From contig NZ_CP046192.1 of assembly GCF_012568645.1 (NCBI RefSeq), positions 1,981 to 65,980 of the forward strand: a DNA stretch of 64,000 nucleotides. The letters are read 5' to 3'. The DNA comes from Enterobacteriaceae endosymbiont of Donacia simplex. Its GTDB lineage: Bacteria; Pseudomonadota; Gammaproteobacteria; Enterobacterales; Enterobacteriaceae. The translations under genes were made by a program, and so were the position numbers. How positions within the stretch are numbered: position 1 is the first letter of the stretch; each line of letters starts with the position of its first letter. This document shows, in pieces, positions 30,550-40,566 of the stretch. Under the pieces are notes generated by a model that was given only the letters and a program-made list of their open reading frames with translations, was not told the DNA's origin and did no database searches.

Positions 30550-31953
30550 TCAAATATTTTCATTATTATAATAACCTGAATAATTATCAAAACGTGTAAT
30601 TTGATTATTAAAAATTAATTTTATAGTTCCAATAGGTCCATTTCTTTGTTTTCCTATAATAATTTCAGCTATACCATGTAAATTAGTATTTTCATTATAT
30701 ACTTCATCTCTATAAATAAACATAATCAAATCGGCATCTTGTTCTATTGAACCAGATTCTCTTAAATCAGAATTCATTGGTCTTTTATCAGATCTTTGTT
30801 CTAAAGATCTATTTAATTGAGATAAAGCAACAACAGGAACATGTAATTCTTTAGCTAATGATTTTAAAGAACGGGAAATTTCAGATATTTCTAGTGTTCT
30901 ATTAAAAGATAAAGAAGGTACTTTCATTAATTGTAAATAATCTACCATTATTAAACTTAAACCATTATGTTCTCTAAATATTCTTCGAGAACGTAATCTA
31001 ATTTCTGTTGGAGTTAATTCAGAAGAATCATCAATATATATATTTTTTTTTTTTAGTAAAATTCCCATAGTATTAGATATTTTTTTCCAGTCATTATCAT
31101 TTAACTGCCCTGTTCTAATTTTACTTTGATTTACGCGTGAAAGAGATGCTAACATACGAATCATAATTTGTTCACAAGGCATTTCTAAACTAAAGATTAA
31201 TACAGGTTTATCTTGAGAGATTGCTGTATATTCACAAATATTCATTGCAAGAGTAGTTTTACCCATAGCAGGACGTGCAGCAATTATTATTAAATCAGAA
31301 TTTTGTAATCCTGATGTTTTTTTATTTAGTTCATGATAACCAGTATCTATTCCGGTAATTCCTTTTTTAGGAGCATTGTAAAATGATTCAATTTTAGAAA
31401 TTGTAACCTCTAAAATTTCTTCTAAATTTTTAGGTTTAGTATTTTTATGAAATCTTTTTTCGGCAATTTTAAATACACGAGATTCTGCTAAATTTAATAA
31501 ATCTTCACTATTTCTCCCATTTGGATAATATCCAGCTTCTGCTATTTCATTAGCAACAGATATCATTTCTCTAATTATAGCACGTTCATGAACAATATCG
31601 GCATAAGCATATATATTTGATATACTAGGAATATTTTTTGATAATTCAGCTAAATATGCAAATCCTCCTACTTGATTTAATTTTTTTTTATTTTCTAAAG
31701 ATTCAGATAATGTTATTAAATCTATAGGTTTTCCTAATTCTATTAAAGAATTCATTTCATTAAAAATTATTTTATGTGATAAAATAAAAAAATCATCTAC
31801 TATTATTTTTTCTATAATACGATCCCAGCGATTATTATCTAACATTAAACCTCCTAATATTGATTGTTCTGCTTCCAATGAATAAGGAGGAGTTTTTATA
31901 TTTTCAATTTGTAAATCTTTTTTAAATTGTTTCATTAAATTATTTATTACCAT
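30550..31953 (-). CDS. dnaB: Replicative DNA helicase DnaB
   Basis: DnaB is the hexameric 5'-to-3' helicase at the replication fork. It has 467 residues (E. coli 471). The N-terminal domain keeps PPYSLEAEQSILGGLMLDNN. The RecA-like domain shows Walker A AARPAMGKTT (about 228-237), Walker B IMVDYLQLM (about 335), and ALSQLNRSLEQRSDKRP with the arginine-finger region. SDLRESGSIEQDADLIMFIY is identical to E. coli. dusA lies 47 bp upstream on the same strand; the two are near each other in E. coli as well. Confidence 0.98.
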   Translation of the reverse strand: MVINNLMKQFKKDLQIENIKTPPYSLEAEQSILGGLMLDNNRWDRIIEKIIVDDFFILSHKIIFNEMNSLIELGKPIDLITLSESLENKKKLNQVGGFAYLAELSKNIPSISNIYAYADIVHERAIIREMISVANEIAEAGYYPNGRNSEDLLNLAESRVFKIAEKRFHKNTKPKNLEEILEVTISKIESFYNAPKKGITGIDTGYHELNKKTSGLQNSDLIIIAARPAMGKTTLAMNICEYTAISQDKPVLIFSLEMPCEQIMIRMLASLSRVNQSKIRTGQLNDNDWKKISNTMGILLKKKNIYIDDSSELTPTEIRLRSRRIFREHNGLSLIMVDYLQLMKVPSLSFNRTLEISEISRSLKSLAKELHVPVVALSQLNRSLEQRSDKRPMNSDLRESGSIEQDADLIMFIYRDEVYNENTNLHGIAEIIIGKQRNGPIGTIKLIFNNQITRFDNYSGYYNNENI

Positions 31954-32000
31954 TTATAAATATAATTTTTAATTTATTTAAAAAATAAAAATAAAATATA

Positions 32001-32981
32001 TTATTTATATTTTATATAGAATAAAGCTTCTTTTAATACATCTAAATTATTATTTTTTAAAGAATTTCTTTTATTAAAAATAAAATTTTTAAAATTATGT
32101 GATCCATTAATACCATAAAAAATATTTAATAAAGGGTTAATAATGGTTATTAATGGAACCCCCTTATTTAATTCTTTTTTTATATAAGAAAACATAGATT
32201 TTACTATTATTAAAGGATCTTTAATAATAGGTTTAATATTATAAATATGTCTATCTATATCTATTAATATCATTGGATTTTTAAAAATTTCTCTACCGAT
32301 CATAACTCCATCAACATATTTTAAATGTTCTTTTATATTTAATAAAGTTTTAATACCACCATTAATTGATATTTTTATATTCGGAAAATTTTTTTTTATT
32401 TTATAAATAATTTTATAATTTAATTTAGGAATTATTAAATTTTTTCTTGTATTAATTTTCTTATAAAGTAATGCTTTTCTTGCATGAATAATAAATCTTT
32501 TACAACCACTCTTTATCATTAAATCAATAAACTTATGCAGAAAATTATAATTATCATTATTATTAATACCAATACGCATTTTTATAGTAATAGGTATGGA
32601 AACACTATCACTCATAGATTTAATACAATCTGATACAATTGTAGGTTGAGATATTAAACATGCTCCAAAATTACCTTTTTGAGATCTTAAAGAAGGACAT
32701 CCTAAATTTAAATTTATTTCTTTATATCCTATTTTTTCTGCCTTTTTAGCACATAAAGATAATAATTTTGGTTCATTACCAGCTAACTGTAATGCAAGAT
32801 TATTTACATTATTATTTTCTAATAAAATTATTTCATTATTTTTAATTAAATTAGAATGAATCATCTCAGTATATAAAAGTGATTTTTTCGTTAATTTACG
32901 ATAAAAATATCTACAATATTTATTAGTTTTTTTAAACATTGGAGCTACTTCGAATTTGAAATATGGAATATTTTTTTTCAT
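32001..32981 (-). CDS. dusA: tRNA-dihydrouridine synthase A
   Basis: DusA uses FMN and NADPH to reduce uridines 20 and 20a in the tRNA D loop. It has 326 residues (E. coli 330). VAPMF near the N terminus, LLYTEMI, INLNLGCPSLRSQKGNFGAC with the active-site Cys, RIGINNNDNY, FIIHARKALL, and SINGGIKTL plus DGVMIGREIFKNP identify DusA rather than DusB or DusC. It precedes dnaB on the same strand, as in the E. coli region. Confidence 0.96.
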   Translation of the reverse strand: MKKNIPYFKFEVAPMFKKTNKYCRYFYRKLTKKSLLYTEMIHSNLIKNNEIILLENNNVNNLALQLAGNEPKLLSLCAKKAEKIGYKEINLNLGCPSLRSQKGNFGACLISQPTIVSDCIKSMSDSVSIPITIKMRIGINNNDNYNFLHKFIDLMIKSGCKRFIIHARKALLYKKINTRKNLIIPKLNYKIIYKIKKNFPNIKISINGGIKTLLNIKEHLKYVDGVMIGREIFKNPMILIDIDRHIYNIKPIIKDPLIIVKSMFSYIKKELNKGVPLITIINPLLNIFYGINGSHNFKNFIFNKRNSLKNNNLDVLKEALFYIKYK

Positions 32982-33057
32982 ATTTATGTATCAATAAATG
33001 TAAATATTATTTATTTAAATAATATATTATAAAAAAATAAATATTCATCTTAATAAA

Positions 33058-34428
33058 TTAATTATATGGATTTTTATTTTCTTGAAATTTTAAATTTATA
33101 ACATTACCCATACATTGTAATTTTTTATAAAAAAAATTTAATAAATAACGTTTATAATTATTATTTAATTTTTTTAACTGATTACCGTGTATTTTAAATA
33201 TTAAAGGAGTATTATTTATTTGATGTATATATTTTAATTTTATACGTCTACCATTATATATGGGAGGTAAAACTGATTTAGTTGCTAAATTTAAAATTTT
33301 CATAAGTTTAGAAGTTTTATATATTTTAGTAGATATATTATATATTTTATATATTATTTTAAAAATATTTTTTAAATTTATAGTAAATTTAGCAGAAATA
33401 GAAATTATAGGAAAAAATTTAAATTTTATTTTTATAAGTTTTTTTATCAAATTAATATCTTTTAATTTTATAAGATCTATTTTATTTATTACTAAAATAA
33501 TTGGTTTTTTTCTAGAAATAATATAATTTATTATGGTTATATCTTGATTACAAAAAATTTTTTTTTCTCCATTAATTACATATAAAATAATATTAGATTG
33601 TTTAATAATTTTATAAGATTCTAAAATAGAAATTTTTTCTATTTGATTTTTAATTTTATTTTTTTTTTTGATACCTGCTGTATCAATTATAGTAATATTT
33701 TTATTAAATTTATTTAATAATATAGCAATACTTTCTCTTGTTGTTCCCGGAATATCACTAATAATTACTCTTTTTTCATTGATTAATTTATTTATTAAAG
33801 TAGATTTACCTACATTAGGCATACCTATAATAGATAATTTTATATTACTTTTACTTTTACTTTTACTTTTATTTTCATTTTTATTTTTATTTTTTATACA
33901 TAATTTATTATATGATTTACTTGTATTTAGTTTATTTATGGAAATTTTTTTAATATAAGAAAATAATATTTTTTTTAATTTTAAAATATCGTTATTATCT
34001 ATAATATTTATTTGATAAAAATCTAAACCTAAAGAATAAAATTCAGTATCTAAAAATTTTTTTTTTTTAATATTTAATATTATAATTACTTTTTTACCAT
34101 ATTTTCTAATACTATCAATAATTTTATAATCTATAAAATTTAATTTATCTCCTTTTATTATTAATAAAATAAGACTTGATTTTTTAATTAATAATAAAAT
34201 TTGTTCTTTTATTAAAGAATTTTTTTTATCAAATTTATTATAACTAACTGTATCTATACAAATAAATTTTAAATTTTTAATCTTAGCATTACTATATCTG
34301 GTATCTATTGTAAAATTTGGTATTTTATTTACTAATGAATCATTTTTTTCAATTAAAATATTATATAAAGAAGATTTTCCTACATTATTATCACCTAATA
34401 TAGTAATATTAGGATATTGAAGTGTCAT
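33058..34428 (-). CDS. der: Ribosome biogenesis GTPase Der (EngA)
   Basis: Der has two tandem GTPase domains and a KH-like domain and is required for 50S assembly. It has 456 residues (E. coli 490). The first P-loop is GDNNVGKSSL near 12-21 and the second GMPNVGKSTLINKL near 202-215, with DIPGTTRES, DTAGIKKK and NKID in the second domain. The first G domain is more diverged (DTVSYNKF in place of DTGG). The linker is a Lys/Ser/Asn repeat encoded by hexamers (33845-33900). The KH-like domain ends near residue 450. The der-bamB-hisS order equals E. coli. Confidence 0.96.
   Translation of the reverse strand: MTLQYPNITILGDNNVGKSSLYNILIEKNDSLVNKIPNFTIDTRYSNAKIKNLKFICIDTVSYNKFDKKNSLIKEQILLLIKKSSLILLIIKGDKLNFIDYKIIDSIRKYGKKVIIILNIKKKKFLDTEFYSLGLDFYQINIIDNNDILKLKKILFSYIKKISINKLNTSKSYNKLCIKNKNKNENKSKSKSKSNIKLSIIGMPNVGKSTLINKLINEKRVIISDIPGTTRESIAILLNKFNKNITIIDTAGIKKKNKIKNQIEKISILESYKIIKQSNIILYVINGEKKIFCNQDITIINYIISRKKPIILVINKIDLIKLKDINLIKKLIKIKFKFFPIISISAKFTINLKNIFKIIYKIYNISTKIYKTSKLMKILNLATKSVLPPIYNGRRIKLKYIHQINNTPLIFKIHGNQLKKLNNNYKRYLLNFFYKKLQCMGNVINLKFQENKNPYN
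33845..33868. repeat. Hexanucleotide microsatellite inside der
   Basis: TTACTT is repeated four times perfectly and followed by decayed copies (TTATTT, TCATTT) to about 33895. On the coding strand it encodes alternating Lys-Ser and Lys-Asn in the linker between the two GTPase domains. The period of six keeps the frame if copy number changes. Confidence 0.85.
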
Positions 34429-34446
34429 TTTTTTCTCTTTTATTTA

Positions 34447-35622
34447 TTATATTGTTAAAATTTTAAATAAATATATTTTATTATATATAGTTTGTATAAC
34501 TAATTTATTCTTTATTACTAAAATATGATTTATTTTATATTTATCAATTTTTTTACTTCCAAGAAGAATTCCTTTTTTAAGATCTATCCAATAAAGAAAA
34601 CCTTTATTATTTGTAAAAAAAATTTTTTTATTATATATAAATAAATTATTAATTTTATTATTTTTAAATTTATCTATTATCCATATTAAATTACCATTTT
34701 TAGCATTTAAGGCAAAAATTCTATTTAATGGATCTATTAAATAGATAATATTATGATTTATAATAAAATTTTTATGAGTAAAATATATTTTTTCCCAAAT
34801 AATATCACCCGTACTTAAATTAATAGCCATAAAATTACCATTATAAGAGGATACATAAACAATTCCTTTATATATAATTGGTTGTATATCAATATCATTT
34901 ATACCAATAAAATTTTCTTTATTATTCATTCTTAGTAAATTTTGTTCCCAAACTGATAATCCGTTAGTAATTATGTGAGAACTAACTAAACCATTATCAC
35001 TACCTATAATTACATTATCAAAAAAAAGTACAGGGTCAGATAAACCTCTTATAGATAATAAATTTGAATGTCCTAAATGTACTGTCCATAAAATTTTACC
35101 ATTATTTTTATCTAATCCCTGTAAAATATCATTCATACTATGAACTATTAATATATTTTTTCTAATAACAAATTTAGATAATATTTCATTAAATATATTT
35201 TGTTTCCAAATAATAGATTTATTCTTGATATTTATTGCAAAAATTTTTCCTTGCTTATTACCAACATATAAATAATTATTAGAAATTATAGGTCCAGATG
35301 TAAGATACTCATATCTACAAGATGAGAAAAAACAATATTTATTTATTAAATTAATATACCAAATAATTTTACCTGTTTTTATATTTATACAATAGATAAA
35401 TCCATTTTTATTAGCTAAGTATAAAAATCCTTTACTATAAAAAGGATTTAATTTTTTAAAAGAAAGATTATTGTTTCCTATATTATTTTGCCATATTAAT
35501 TTAACTCTTATTTTATTAGATTTATATAATGGATTATTATTTTTTTCATATGTACATGAAGTTAAACAAATAGAACAAAGAATAAATATTAACATTACAA
35601 ATTTTGATAATTTTATTTTCAT
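34447..35622 (-). CDS. bamB: Outer membrane assembly lipoprotein BamB
   Basis: BamB is the beta-propeller lipoprotein of the BAM complex that inserts beta-barrel proteins in the outer membrane. It has 391 residues (E. coli 392). The signal peptide ends in the lipobox LTSC with Cys23, a substrate for signal peptidase II (lspA at 54519). PQQ-like propeller repeats recur, such as GFIYCINIKTGKIIWYINL, FMAINLSTGDIIWEK and RIFALNAKNGNLIWII. It lies 18 bp upstream of der and downstream of hisS, as in E. coli. Its presence indicates a functional outer membrane. Confidence 0.94.
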   Translation of the reverse strand: MKIKLSKFVMLIFILCSICLTSCTYEKNNNPLYKSNKIRVKLIWQNNIGNNNLSFKKLNPFYSKGFLYLANKNGFIYCINIKTGKIIWYINLINKYCFFSSCRYEYLTSGPIISNNYLYVGNKQGKIFAINIKNKSIIWKQNIFNEILSKFVIRKNILIVHSMNDILQGLDKNNGKILWTVHLGHSNLLSIRGLSDPVLFFDNVIIGSDNGLVSSHIITNGLSVWEQNLLRMNNKENFIGINDIDIQPIIYKGIVYVSSYNGNFMAINLSTGDIIWEKIYFTHKNFIINHNIIYLIDPLNRIFALNAKNGNLIWIIDKFKNNKINNLFIYNKKIFFTNNKGFLYWIDLKKGILLGSKKIDKYKINHILVIKNKLVIQTIYNKIYLFKILTI

Positions 35623-35704
35623 ATTTTACTCTTTTATAATTAAAATTTATTTTTTAGTAATTTTAATATTTAACCAGATAAAATCTTTTCAATGAAAAAA
35701 TTTA

Positions 35705-36988
35705 TTAAAATATTTTTTCTAAATGTAATATTAATTTATCCTCTGGTATAATTATTTGTTTTTTAAAATATAAATCTTTAATAATAATTGAAGAATCTTT
35801 TATTTCTTTTTGACCTATAATAATGATAAAATGTGATTTATATTTATTTGCTTGAATAATTTGTTTTTTTAAATTTTTAAAAAGATAACTAGTAACTATT
35901 CTAAGTTTAGGAAAATATTTTCTAATTAATTCTCCAATAACTAAAATTTTTTTTAAAATATGATTATTTTCCATTGGTATTAAAAAAATATCAATTAGAT
36001 ATTTAGTATCTAATTTAATAGATTTCATATTTTCAACTAATAAAATTAAACGTTCTATCCCTATAGCACATCCAATTCCACTATTAATTTTTTTATTACT
36101 CATATTATTAATTAATTTATCATATCTTCCTCCTCCACATATAGTTTTAGGATTTCCTGTTCCTATATTATTAGTTTTCCATTCAAATACTATATCATTA
36201 TAGTAATCTAATCCTCTAACTAAATAATCATTTATAATAAATTTTATATTCATAAAGTTTAAAATTTTACATAATTCCTCAAATTTATGTATACTATGTT
36301 CATTAAGAAAATCTTTTAGTTTAGGTGCATTAATTAATAATTTTTGAATATTTTTATTGTTACTATCTAAAATCCTTAAAGGATTTGTATATATTTTTTT
36401 TCTATCTTTTAAATCTAAAAAATGTGAATTTTTTTCTAAAAAAAATATTAATTTTTTTATATATTTTTCTCTGTCTATTATAGAACCAATAGTATTAATT
36501 TCTAAAAAAATATTTTCTGTAACATTTAATTTTTTCCATATATTATTTGTAAGAATAATAATTTCAGCATCAATATAAGGAGATTTTAGACCGAGTATTT
36601 CAATACCAATTTGATTAAATTGTCTATATCTTCCTTGTTGAGGTCTTTCATAACGAAACATAGGACCATTATACCAAAAACGTTTATTGTTATAAAAAAT
36701 ATTATGTTCTATTATTGCTCTAATAAATCCTGTAGTTCCTTCTGGACGTAAAGTTAAAGAATTTTTATTTTTATCTAATAAAGTATACATTTCCTTTTCT
36801 ATAATATCTGTATTCTCACCAATAGTTTTATTAAATAATTCACTTTTTTCTAAAATAGGTAATTTAATTTCTTGATAACCATAATTACTTAAAATATCTT
36901 GAATAATATCTTCAATATTTTTCCATAATAAAGTATTTGGAAATAAATAATCATGCATACCATAAATTGATGTAATTTTTTTTATCAC
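35705..36988 (-). CDS. hisS: Histidyl-tRNA synthetase
   Basis: This class II synthetase charges tRNA-His. It has 427 residues (E. coli 424). Motif 2 contains LTLRPEGTTGFIRA and FRYERPQQGRYRQFNQIG. The histidine-specific blocks are LVRGLDYYNDIVFEW and GGGRYDKLI, and motif 3 is GIGCAIGIERL. The start codon is GTG at 36988, with an AAAGAGAA ribosome site upstream and homology beginning at once. ispG, which precedes hisS in E. coli, is absent. Confidence 0.97.
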   Translation of the reverse strand: MIKKITSIYGMHDYLFPNTLLWKNIEDIIQDILSNYGYQEIKLPILEKSELFNKTIGENTDIIEKEMYTLLDKNKNSLTLRPEGTTGFIRAIIEHNIFYNNKRFWYNGPMFRYERPQQGRYRQFNQIGIEILGLKSPYIDAEIIILTNNIWKKLNVTENIFLEINTIGSIIDREKYIKKLIFFLEKNSHFLDLKDRKKIYTNPLRILDSNNKNIQKLLINAPKLKDFLNEHSIHKFEELCKILNFMNIKFIINDYLVRGLDYYNDIVFEWKTNNIGTGNPKTICGGGRYDKLINNMSNKKINSGIGCAIGIERLILLVENMKSIKLDTKYLIDIFLIPMENNHILKKILVIGELIRKYFPKLRIVTSYLFKNLKKQIIQANKYKSHFIIIIGQKEIKDSSIIIKDLYFKKQIIIPEDKLILHLEKIF

Positions 36989-37174
36989 TATAAATTCTCT
37001 TTATTAATATTAATATTAATTTTAATTATTTTTAGCATTTTTATAAAATTTTAAATGTATTAATATTATACTAATAACAATTATTTTTAAAAATAAAATA
37101 TATATTCTTTATATATTTTTATATAATAAAATTAACTTTTAATTAATATAATTAAACTTAAAATATATATTTTA

Positions 37175-37642
37175 ATGAAAAATGATATTTATTGGATGAA
37201 ATACGCTTTGAGTTTTGCTAAATTAGCAAAAAATACTGGAGAAATACCAGTTGGAGCAATTATTGTAAAAAATAATAAAATAATTTCTTATGGCATGAAT
37301 AATTCAATTAAAAGAAATGATCCTACGGCACATGCTGAAATAATAGCTTTAAGAAAAGCGGGGAAATATTTAAAAAACTATAGATTATTAAATACAACTA
37401 TGTATGTCACATTAGAACCATGTTTAATGTGTTCCGGCGCTATAATTCTTAGTAGAATTTCTCGGTTAGTATTTAGTGTTTATAATAAAAAATATAGCAA
37501 TATAGGATCTTTTATAGATTTATTAGGTATTTATAATATAAACTATAAAATAAAAATAAATTCTGGAATTTTACGAAAAGAATGTACAAATATAATAAAA
37601 AAATTTTTTTTTTTAAAAGAAAAAAAAATAATTTTTTTTTAA
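37175..37642 (+). CDS. tadA: tRNA-specific adenosine deaminase TadA
   Basis: TadA deaminates A34 to inosine in tRNA-Arg(ACG), whose gene is at 25878. It has 155 residues (E. coli 167). The zinc site is complete: HAEIIALRKAG with His53 and the proton-shuttle Glu55, and PCLMCSGAI with Cys83 and Cys86. GEIPVGAIIV (23-32) is also typical. A poly-Lys/Phe C terminus replaces the usual tail. glyA follows 12 bp downstream; the two are near each other in E. coli. Confidence 0.97.
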   Translation: MKNDIYWMKYALSFAKLAKNTGEIPVGAIIVKNNKIISYGMNNSIKRNDPTAHAEIIALRKAGKYLKNYRLLNTTMYVTLEPCLMCSGAIILSRISRLVFSVYNKKYSNIGSFIDLLGIYNINYKIKINSGILRKECTNIIKKFFFLKEKKIIFF

Positions 37643-37654
37643 AAGGTAATTAAT

Positions 37655-38899
37655 TTGATAAAAAATAAAAAAATATTTAACTATGATATAGAATTATTAA
37701 ATATTTTAAATAAAGAATCAAAAAGACAAGAAGAAAGTATTAATTTAATAGCTTCTGAAAATTATACATCATATAATGTAATGTTTTTCCAAGGATCTAA
37801 ATTAACTAATAAATATGCTGAAGGATATCCTAAATATAGATATTATGGAGGTTGTAAATATATTGATCAAATTGAAAATATTGCTATACAAAGAGCTAAA
37901 AAATTATTTAATGCAGATTATGTTAATGTACAACCACATTCAGGATCACAAGCTAATTTTGCTGTTTATATGGCTTTATTGAAACCTGGAGATATTATAA
38001 TGGGATTAGAAAATTCACATGGAGGTCATTTAACACATGGTTCTAAAGTAAATTTTTCAGGAAAATTTTATAAAAATATATCATATAAAATTAATGAACA
38101 GGGAATAATTGATTATAATAATTTATTACAATTAGCAAAAAAATACAAACCAAAAATGATTATTGGAGGTTTTTCATCATATTCAAGAATATGTGATTGG
38201 GCTAAAATGAGATATATTGCTGATATAATAAATGCATATTTTTTTGTTGATATTTCACATATTGCTGGATTAATTATTGCAGGATTATACCCTAATCCAT
38301 TACCTTATGCTCATGTCGTAACTAGTACAACACATAAAACATTATCTGGACCGAGAGGAGGTATTATATTATCATTAAAAAAAAATAAATATTTATTTCA
38401 AAAATTTGACAAATCTATTTTTCCCGGTAGTCAAGGTGGTCCGTTAATGCATGTAATTGCAGCTAAAGCTGCTGCATTTAAAGAAGCATTAAATCTTAAT
38501 TTTATTTTATATCAAAAACAAATATTAAAAAATGCTAAATTAATGGTTAAAATTTTAAAAAAATATCATTTTAAAATAGTATCTAATTGTACTGAAACTC
38601 ATCTATTTATTATAGATTTAACAAATAAAAATATGACAGGAATAGAAGCTGAATTATTATTAGAAAAACATAATATTATTGTAAATAAAAATAGCATACC
38701 TAATGATGTAAATCCTCCTTCTATTACATCTGGAATAAGAATAGGGACACCTGCTATTACAAGAAGAGGTTTTAAAGAGCGAGAAATATATTTATTATCT
38801 AAATATATCATAAATATTTTAAATAAAAAAAATAAATATTGTAAAAATATAAAAAATAATGTTATTAAATTATGTAGGATATTTCCTATATATAAATAA
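37655..38899 (+). CDS. glyA: Serine hydroxymethyltransferase
   Basis: GlyA interconverts serine and glycine with tetrahydrofolate and PLP, feeding one-carbon units to FolD. It has 414 residues (E. coli 417). LIASENYTS (31-39), the PLP lysine Lys228 in [24 protein letters not shown], and [13 protein letters not shown] are present. The start is TTG at 37655: AAAAGG lies 8 bases upstream, homology begins immediately, and no ATG occurs for 40 codons. Rare start codons like this lower translation. Confidence 0.96.
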   Translation: MIKNKKIFNYDIELLNILNKESKRQEESINLIASENYTSYNVMFFQGSKLTNKYAEGYPKYRYYGGCKYIDQIENIAIQRAKKLFNADYVNVQPHSGSQANFAVYMALLKPGDIIMGLENSHGGHLTHGSKVNFSGKFYKNISYKINEQGIIDYNNLLQLAKKYKPKMIIGGFSSYSRICDWAKMRYIADIINAYFFVDISHIAGLIIAGLYPNPLPYAHVVTSTTHKTLSGPRGGIILSLKKNKYLFQKFDKSIFPGSQGGPLMHVIAAKAAAFKEALNLNFILYQKQILKNAKLMVKILKKYHFKIVSNCTETHLFIIDLTNKNMTGIEAELLLEKHNIIVNKNSIPNDVNPPSITSGIRIGTPAITRRGFKEREIYLLSKYIINILNKKNKYCKNIKNNVIKLCRIFPIYK

Positions 38900-38963
38900 T
38901 ATATTTTTTAATAATATATTATTTAAAATTTTAGTTTTTAAATAAAATTAGGAGAATTTTATA

Positions 38964-39530
38964 ATGATAAAATGTGATTCTGTTTTTATCTGTGTTACAG
39001 ATGGTATTGAAGATATAGAAACAGTATCTTCAATAGATATTTTAACTAGAAGTAATATAAATGTTGTATTAGTTAGTATAAATAATAAACGAGAAATAGT
39101 ATGTGCTCATGGTACAAAAATCATAAGTGATATTTTTTTTAATAATATAGAAAATATTAATATCAAAAATGTAATAGCAATGATTCTTCCTGGTGGGTTA
39201 CAAGCATCTGAAAATTTTCAAAAAAATTATTTTTTATTAAAATATTTAAAAAAAATTAAAAACTCTAATCGGATAATAGGTGCAATATGTGCTGCACCTG
39301 CTATGGTTATTAGTGCAAATAATTTATTTCCTAATGCAAAAATGACTGGATATTTAGGATTAAAATATTTAATACCAAATCAACAGTGGATAAAATATCC
39401 AGTTTATTGGGATAATAAATATAAATTATTAACAGGACAAAGTGTAAAATATGCTATTCAATTTAATTTAAAATTAGTACAAATTATTTTAGGAAAAGAA
39501 GTATCGCGAAAAATAGAAAATGAATTATAA
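38964..39530 (+). CDS. yajL: DJ-1 family protein YajL (protein/nucleotide deglycase or chaperone)
   Basis: YajL belongs to the DJ-1/ThiJ/PfpI family. In E. coli it protects proteins from oxidative and glycation damage; the exact activity is debated. It has 188 residues (E. coli 196), the C-terminal tail being shorter. The nucleophile elbow IIGAICAAPA places the reactive Cys at 109, GIEDIETV provides the partner Glu near 16, and ILPGGLQASENF is conserved. A TAGGAG site precedes the ATG. It faces nusB-ribH-ribD; in E. coli yajL is close to the same genes, so about a dozen intervening genes have been lost. Confidence 0.9.
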   Translation: MIKCDSVFICVTDGIEDIETVSSIDILTRSNINVVLVSINNKREIVCAHGTKIISDIFFNNIENINIKNVIAMILPGGLQASENFQKNYFLLKYLKKIKNSNRIIGAICAAPAMVISANNLFPNAKMTGYLGLKYLIPNQQWIKYPVYWDNKYKLLTGQSVKYAIQFNLKLVQIILGKEVSRKIENEL

Positions 39531-39616
39531 ATAAAAAATTTTATAAAAGATTAATATATTTAAAATATTTATAGTTTTATTATATAAATAATTATTAAAA
39601 ATAAAAATTTTAATTA

Positions 39617-40036
39617 TTAACTTCTGAGTTTATTTGCTATTTTATCTAATACACCATTAATAAATTTATAACTATTCTCTCCTCCTCCAAATTTTTTTGC
39701 AAGACAAATACTTTCATTTATTACAACTTTATATGGAACATCTAAACGATTAATTAATTCATATAGAGAGAGCCGTAAAATTGCTTTTTCAACTTGTCCT
39801 AATTCAAATAATTTACGAGATAAAAATGGTTTCATTACATTATCTAAATAAAAACTATTAATTATTACACCATTTATTAAATCATTAAAATAATCAATAT
39901 CAATATTTTTAATGTTTTTTATTGATTCATTTAAAAAATAATATTGGATCTCATTAAAATTATTTTTAGATAATTGCCAAGAGTAAATAGCTTGTAAAGC
40001 ATATTTTCTAGATTGATATCTTTCAGTAAATTTCAC
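39617..40036 (-). CDS. nusB: Transcription antitermination factor NusB
   Basis: NusB pairs with S10 (NusE) on boxA RNA for rRNA antitermination. It has 139 residues, the E. coli length. KYALQAIYSWQLS, LDNVMKPFLSRK, ELGQVEKAILRLSLYEL, VPYKVVINESICLAKKFGG and KFINGVLDKIA match the family. It starts at GTG (40036) with AAGGAAG upstream, overlapping the TGA of ribH by 4 bases. This tight coupling is like the E. coli ribD-ribE-nusB operon. Confidence 0.97.
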   Translation of the reverse strand: MKFTERYQSRKYALQAIYSWQLSKNNFNEIQYYFLNESIKNIKNIDIDYFNDLINGVIINSFYLDNVMKPFLSRKLFELGQVEKAILRLSLYELINRLDVPYKVVINESICLAKKFGGGENSYKFINGVLDKIANKLRS

Positions 40037-40533
40037 TTAACTTCCTTTTTACTTTTTATATGTAATAATTGTATTGATTTAAATATATTAATCATTTCTA
40101 ATAAAGTTAAAGCTGCTTCAGTACCTCTATTACCTATTTTAACTCCTGATCTTTCAATTGCTTGTTCAATATTATCTGTCATCAAAATACTAAAAGAAAT
40201 TGGAATATTATTTTGTACTGATAAACTAGATATTTGAGAACAAACTTCTTGAGATAAATATTTAAAATGAGATGTTTTTCCCTTAATAATAGTTCCAATT
40301 GCTATTATACCATCATAAATATTTTTTTGTATTAATAAATTTATAACTGATGCTATTTCATAACTTCCTGGTACCCAACATATAGTTATATTTTTATCTT
40401 GGACCATTCCTATTCTTTGTAAAGTATCAATAGTAGCATATAATAAATTTTTATTTATAAATGTATTATATCTTGATATAACAATTGCTATAAAAGCATT
40501 AGGTGCTATAATATTTTCATCAATAATTTTCAT
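40033..40533 (-). CDS. ribH: 6,7-dimethyl-8-ribityllumazine synthase
   Basis: Lumazine synthase (called ribE or ribH) condenses the ribityl-diaminouracil with dihydroxybutanone phosphate, the penultimate step to riboflavin. It has 166 residues (E. coli 156). The substrate loop WVPGSYEIASVI (53-64) and AIGTIIKGKTSHFKYL with catalytic His89 are clear. It sits between ribD (33 bp upstream) and nusB (4-bp overlap). No FMN riboswitch is visible upstream of the operon. Confidence 0.97.
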   Translation of the reverse strand: MKIIDENIIAPNAFIAIVISRYNTFINKNLLYATIDTLQRIGMVQDKNITICWVPGSYEIASVINLLIQKNIYDGIIAIGTIIKGKTSHFKYLSQEVCSQISSLSVQNNIPISFSILMTDNIEQAIERSGVKIGNRGTEAALTLLEMINIFKSIQLLHIKSKKEVK

Positions 40534-40566
40534 AATATATTATTTATATCCTTTTTTTTTATAAAA

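Noticed and set aside
33260..33958. Hydrophobic open frames opposite der
   Set aside because: They are antisense to der, and A/T-rich Lys/Asn codons read backwards give Phe/Leu/Ile-rich frames. No independent signal was seen.
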